In this document: one piece after another, positions 59,015-64,000 of the stretch
Layout of the letters: every line of letters starts with the position of its first letter
Position numbering within the stretch: position 1 is the first letter of the stretch
NCBI GenBank assembly: GCA_004335835.1
Contig: RWJK01001932.1
Location: 61,209 to 125,208, forward strand
Source of the DNA: Scenedesmus sp. ARA3
Lineage: Eukaryota; Chlorophyta; Chlorophyceae; Sphaeropleales; Scenedesmaceae
DNA length: 64,000 bases
Direction: 5' to 3'
The notes under the pieces: generated by a model
Seen by the model: only the letters and a program-made list of their open reading frames with translations
Database searches by the model: none
What the model was told of the DNA's origin: nothing
Translations under genes and position numbers: made by a program

Positions 59015-59415
59015 CCAGTCCAGCAGCAGCACCACAAGCAGCAGCAACAGCAGCACCTTTGGCAGTACAGCTCAAAGTGTCAGCAGTTATGCAGCCGCTG
59101 GAGAGACATTGAATACAAAAGTTGCAGCACGGCACGTTTGTGTATTGTATCAGCAGGTTACGCCAGCTCACACGAACTTGCACCCTAGTAGTGACACCTA
59201 ACAGTGCAAGCCCTCTGGTCACCTAACTGTGCAAGCATTCCATGTACCACTCGCCCTGCTTATTAATGCTTCCGCTCAAAGGTTTTCTATGCTTTTTTGA
59301 ATAGCGAGATATCATCGATTCAACGTCGCCTTGCACAAAACGAAGTACTGCTGTCCTTCCTCGTTGTAATACCCTCCACAGATCTGGCCGCATGAGCTGC
59401 TCGTAACATTCACAA
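59015..59415. promoter_or_regulatory. Short divergent promoter region, release factor and DEX1-like genes
   Basis: Only about 400 bp separate the two start codons, so both promoters must lie here or overlap the first exons. CAG-rich sequence lies near 59020-59060. No specific motif is claimed. Confidence 0.5.
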
Positions 59416-62400
59416 ATGCCTTGCAGCAAGGCCAGGGGCTGCTGCACGCGGCCCAGGTTAACCTGGGCTGCGATCGTGCTGCTGCTTGCTGGGGAGGTTG
59501 CCCAGGGGCAGTTGAGCAAGCCAGTAGCACATGACAGCCACTGGCACCAGCAGGACAACAAGTTCCTCAGCAGGAAGGCGGATAACGACAAAGAAGGCGA
59601 GGAGCAGAAGTAAGTGACCAGCCGCGCGATGCAGCAGCTGCTGTCGGCTTGCGTCTGCTTCTGCTGGCTTGATGGCACTGCAGTTTTCAGCAAGAGTGCA
59701 TGGTAGCCACTACCAACTAGCAGGGAAAAGGAAAACGTGCTGCTGATGACCATTTCTAGCAGATGCAACAGCGACAAGCACACTGGCATTTGTTGCAACA
59801 CATCGTCAACTGCTGCAACCGCCATGCTTCTTGATTCCGCCGCACACACTCCTCGCAAGCCCCTACCATGCAACAGCACAGCTCATCCTTGCCTTGCTCT
59901 CCCAGATCACCTCACCATGCGCCCCTTACATCTCTACACTAACCTGCCTATCTCATTGCCGACTGCTCGCCGCATCTCCCGCTGCTGCTCAGGTTTGATG
60001 ACTTGGTGGGTGACAACATCTGCCCGCTGGATGTGGAGCTCAAATGGATGACTGAGGTATCATCCAGCGTCTACGCAACACCGTTAATAACAGACCTCTA
60101 CGCAGACGGCCGCAAAGATATCATTGTGCCGGGGTTTGTGCACTATACAGAGGTGCTAGAAGGGCCAGATGGAGCCAAGGCATTAGGCTGGCCAGCCTTC
60201 CACAAGTCAACTGTGCACGCGTCACCGCTGCTGTATGACATTGACTCGGACGGCATACGCGACATACTGGTGGCGACGTACGACGGGGATGTCGTATTCT
60301 TCAAGGATAACGTGAGCATGTTATAACACATGTTGTAACGTGGCGGCAGTGCAGCTAGGCGAGCCTGCTGGCAAAGCCAGCAGCGCACTGTGGGGTGTGG
60401 AGTGTGTGTGCCAGCGGCGGCATGTGGGGTGTGTTAGCTTCCTGCAAGCTGCTGGATGTGGACCGCCCACAGGCTAAGCAGCCATGTTGCATTTTGAAGT
60501 ATTTGCACAGTATACAACTGCTCAGCTTGTGCATCGTGCTGCAGCTAGCAGCCGTCCTGGAGCTGCTGGATGCTGCTCCTCTCCTTCTAAATCCGAACTT
60601 CTGCCTGCTGATCTGCTTGCACCTCCTCAGGGCGAGATGCTGGACCAGCGGTTGGTCGTGCCCCGCCTGCGGGTGCGCAAGCAGTGGTTCAAGGGCCTCA
60701 ACGGCGACCCAGTGGACCACTCACACCCTGATGTGGGAGCAGCAACAGCAGGGAACAACCCCTACGAGAAGGCGGTGCATGGCGGCAAGCCAGGCGGCAA
60801 GCAGGGCGTGGCCGGCACACACAAGTCGCTGCCAGCTGCAGCTGCAGCTGCCAAGACTGGCCAGCCACCGGTGCAGCAGCAAGCACAGCCGGTGCAGCAG
60901 CAGCAGGCGCAGCCGGTGCAGCAGCAGCGAGCACAGCCGGTGCAGCAGCAGCAACAAGCACAGCCGGTGCAGCAGCAGCAGGCGCAGCCGGTGCAGCAGC
61001 AGCAGGCGCAGCCGGTGCAGCAGCAGCAGACGCAACCGGTGCAGCAGCAGCAGGCACAGCCGGTGCAGCAGCAGCATGCGCAGCCGGTGCAGCAGCAGCA
61101 AGCGCAGCCGGTGCAGCAGCAGCAGCAGCAGCAGCAGCACGCCCAGCAGGTGCAGCAGCCAGCTGCTGCAGCAGCCTCAGGCCATCAAGGCACCCCACAT
61201 GCGCGGCGGCGGCTGATGGCTGTTGATGGTGATGCTGCTGAGCAGCTGACTGCACCGCAGCGGCACCTGCTGCAGGATGGCGCTGCTGCTGCAGCAGGCA
61301 GTGTGCCTGCTGCTGCTGCTGGTGGTGCAGCAGCAGCAGGCCAGGCAGCTGCTGCTGGTGGCGCTGCTGCTGGCGTTGAGTCTGACCCCAGCCATAAGCC
61401 ACTGACCCACGAGGCTCTGGACAGCTTCCAGATCTTTGATGACGGTGCTGCTGCTGCTGCTGCCGGTGGACAGGCTGCACAGCAGCAGCAGGAGCCTGAG
61501 AAGCCATATGGGTCTGTGCAGGAGCCCGAGGATGTGCAGGAGGGGCTAGCAGCAGCAGGCGATGCAGCGGCAGCAGCACAGGGTGCAGCAGCTGGTGAGG
61601 GTGCTGCAGGCGATGCTGCTGCGGATGGAACTGCTGAGCTGGGAGAGGTCTACCCATACACCTACCCCAATGAAGCATATGACGAGTTTGGGGATAAACT
61701 AGATCAGGCAGCAGGAGCTGAGGGCCAGCAGGGAGGGGTGGAAGCGATTGGGGATGCTGCTGCTGCTGCTGCAGCTGGCGGCGCTGCCGCAGGCCAGCAG
61801 CAGGAGCCGCAGCAGCAGCTGCGCGACTTGGGTGACAGCACGTATGGCGGCTGGAAAGATGACATGTGGGAGGATGAGATGTTCCATCAGGTGCGTTGTG
61901 CTGCCGCTGCTGCTGCTGCCGTTGGCTGGCAAGACTGGCATGCAGAAGCGTACACGCAGTGTTAAACAGGCCTCTTGCAGGCCAAGCGAGATGTGCCTAG
62001 CTGACATATTGTCCAGGCCTTCTCCGGCATGTTCGTTGACGCCAGCAACGCTGCACGCCGCTGCTGTTACGACTCGCGTTTCCTGCTTTCCTGCCAGCCT
62101 CACAGTTTGCACGTGTCGCCGCTCTGCCTGTCCCTTTTTGCTGCCCCGCAGGCCAAGCACCAGCTGGACGAGGAGTTTGTGTACGTGGACGCGCACATCT
62201 TGTGCACGCCTGCGATCGCGGACATCGACAATGATCAGCACGATGAGCTGGTGGTAGCTGTGAGCTACTTTTATGACAAGGAGTACTACGATGACCCTGC
62301 GCATGCACACGAGCTGACTGGTATTGACAAAGAGAAGTATGTGGCAGGTGCGCGGCTGGCGAGTCGGATGGCTGGGTGGCTGGGTGGCGGCTGTGGTGTT

Positions 62401-63888
62401 GGCAGGTGCGGGGCTGGCTGGCGGTTTGCAGGAGTGCTGGGTGGTTGCAGCATGCCGTGTCCTGCTTGGCGTGCATTGCGCAGTTGGCGGCGACAAGGAC
62501 AACTACGTGCCAGGTGCGCTGCTGGCGAGTTGGATGGGTGGGTGGGTGGGTGCTGGGCTGCTTGCAGAGATGGCGGCTGCGCTGCTGGCTTGCAGTGAGG
62601 TGAGCGGGTTGCTGTTGGCGCTTGGAAATGCGTGTATGTGTGTGCGCCGGTTCGCTGTAGATTAGTGTGTTACAGCGTGAAAGCACGCATGCTGCTGGTG
62701 TAATTTGGTGTTGCAGCGCGTCGTGTCGTGCATTGCGCTGTTGGGCGCCGACAAGGAAACGTATGTGGTGCGTGGGCGCATGTCGTGTGTGGCGCGGTGT
62801 CCGTCAGTACCTGCCACGCACTGGCGTGGGTGGGGGCCTGGCTTCCTGCAAGCAGGATGGAAGCTATGCTGTGACTCTGCCGGCTTGTAGTGCTGCGTGA
62901 CTTCTGCTGGTGGCTGGGGTGTGTAGTGGTGGGTGTACGTGACAGGTGGAAGCGCCTGCGTGATGCCTTGGAAGCACGCAGCAGGTGGCGTGTGAAAGGC
63001 CTGCATTCACGGTGGCACAGTCCGCTCATGCTCCAGTGAGCGCGCAAGCCAACATCAATTAATACATCTGTTGCTTCGTCCACAAGATGAACCTTGCGCC
63101 CACTTTGTGCTGCAGGAAGTGTGGCAGGTTGGCAGCATGTTGTATTCTCTTGCTGTGCATTGCACTGTTGTAGCTGCTGTGTGGCGGTGATGAGACAGGG
63201 CTGCAGCACATCGAAGTGCCAGCTGTCAGAGGGCGCCTGTGCGTGGGCTGCCTGCTGCTGACACAAGCCTCGAAGGACACATTGAGCCACACATGTACCG
63301 GCAGGGTTGTCCCCTGCAGCGCTGCTGCATCTGCAGCATTGTTGGTAACTTCTATATGTGCGTGTTAATCATTTTCTTGGTGAAACTTCAGTGCCTCATG
63401 AAGCCGTGTGTATGGGCATTGCCAGCTGTTTGAGCTGCTAGAAAACCGGGCAGATACCTTCGTCTTCCAGCTTGCAGTGCTGTGTATCCATATATGTGTG
63501 TCTAGCTCATGCAGTTTCTTGGTTGGCAAGGCGCCATTCTGGTGGCGCCAGATGCTGCTGCGCTGCGTGCGCGCAGTGCTTGTGTTTGCCCCTGCTTCTG
63601 CTCCTGGCTGTGATGAACAGCAATTGCGCAAGGGCGCTGAGGGCTGCCCCAGTGCGTGAGGGGCGCCCACACACTGATGCACAAAACCTGCTACACAGAC
63701 TGAGCCAGGAGCAAGGCACGGGCATTTGTGATTTTGTGTGAGATGAACATACGTGTCTTGTGGTGTGGTGGCCGAGTTGGCCCTGCAACTGGCAGTTTAT
63801 TGAGTTTCAGGTTGCAGACAGCGTATAGTGCAGCGTCATCGTTTGCGGTTCTGTATCAACTAATGCATGGCCATATTTTCAAGCAGGA

Positions 63889-63923
<35 letters not shown>

Positions 63924-64000
63924 GCCGCACCCGACAGGCGGCATCGTGGTCTTTGACCTGCGCACACGGCTCATCAAGTGGCAGCAGCACCTGGACCTGA
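59416..64000 (+). CDS. DEX1: DEX1-like FG-GAP/beta-propeller membrane protein, 3' end outside window
   Basis: Homologue of plant DEFECTIVE IN EXINE FORMATION 1, a secretory-pathway protein with calcium-binding FG-GAP repeats needed for pollen wall patterning; in an alga a role in wall or coat assembly is inference. Exons: 59416-59609, 59993-60311, 60631-61890, 62152-62347, 63938 onward; phases close. Signal peptide about 1-31 ([15 protein letters not shown]). [12 protein letters not shown] resembles the plant NKFR-x-REATDD start. Then [19 protein letters not shown], the loop DLYADGRKD (99-107), [46 protein letters not shown]; exon 4 has [20 protein letters not shown] and [12 protein letters not shown]; exon 5 has [14 protein letters not shown]. 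Between the conserved blocks, exon 3 carries about 370 residues of QPVQQQQA repeats and Ala/Gln/Gly-rich filler that is far longer than the plant linker. The exon 4 end is duplicated in the next intron. Confidence 0.92.
60868..61146 (+). repeat. 24-bp coding minisatellite (QPVQQQQA units)
   Basis: About ten units of the type CAGCCGGTGCAGCAGCAGCA plus a four-base GGCG or AGCG end, inside exon 3 of the DEX1-like gene. Unit length keeps the frame. Confidence 0.9.
62325..62771 (+). repeat. Three copies of exon end DKEKYVAG plus donor
   Basis: The exon end at 62325-62347 with its flank (GTGCGCGGCTGGCGAGTCGG) recurs at 62491-62545 as DKDNYVPG with flank GTGCGCTGCTGGCGAGTTGG. It recurs more loosely at 62749-62771 as DKETYVV followed by CGTGGG. 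Confidence 0.85.
62348..63937 (+). other. Long last visible intron of the DEX1-like gene
   Basis: 1.6 kb intron. Its first 430 bases hold the duplicated exon ends; the rest shows no exon matching the DEX1 family. A (CTG)n tract at 63890-63921 precedes the acceptor at 63936-63937. Confidence 0.7.

Noticed and set aside
59223..59879. 219-codon minus-strand open frame
   Set aside because: It is antisense to the first exon and first intron of the DEX1-like gene, whose phases and motifs fit the plus strand.
1..64000. tRNA, rRNA or other structured RNA genes
   Set aside because: No box B-like GGTTCGAATCC context with a matching clover leaf and no rRNA core sequence was seen by eye; small RNAs cannot be excluded without a covariance search.

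Overview
This window is nuclear DNA of a green alga. The genes are split by many short-to-medium GT-AG introns whose phases close exactly. The products belong to the plant lineage: two ATH-type ABCA transporters, a DUF679/DMP membrane protein, an SBP-box transcription factor, an organellar release factor 2 and a DEX1-like FG-GAP protein. The DNA is GC-rich and full of CAG/CTG repeats, and it carries a tandem family of MYND-finger proteins. A chlorophycean alga fits best, perhaps of the Scenedesmus/Tetradesmus kind; that last step is a guess from repeat style. Two 50-base N gaps (31526-31575 and 46096-46145) show that this is a draft scaffold.

Layout. 1-6564 (-): AtABCA2-like half-size ABC transporter, 3' end outside the window. 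7616-17420 (+): a second complete half-size ABCA gene of the AtABCA3-12 type, divergent from the first. 19459-20895 (-): DMP family membrane protein. 21482-41150 (+): four tandem MYND genes with the same four-exon layout. Only the third (32635-36511) reads open from end to end; the first has one frameshift, the second a stop and a frameshift, the fourth several frameshifts. 42495-46095 (-): armadillo-like, glutamine-rich protein whose 5' end is lost in the second gap. 46466-48169 (+): SBP-domain protein. 48170-52887: no gene recognised, several tandem repeats. 52888-54491 (-): small two-EF-hand protein with a plastid-like presequence. 55680-59014 (-): release factor 2 with an organelle presequence. 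59416-64000 (+): DEX1-like protein, 3' end outside the window, divergent from the release factor.

The most unusual feature is structural. In at least five unrelated genes, short pieces of an exon end together with its splice site (about 30-100 bp) occur two to five times in tandem, usually at a 100-170 bp period, inside the neighbouring intron or flank. The pieces include a Walker A motif, a Walker B motif, transmembrane segments and exon starts with their acceptors. In the first ABCA gene the Walker A copy joined to the rest of the nucleotide-binding domain has lost its first glycine, while two of the spare copies keep it. Whether these pieces are spliced in, are decoys, or are debris of a local duplication process is the main open question here.
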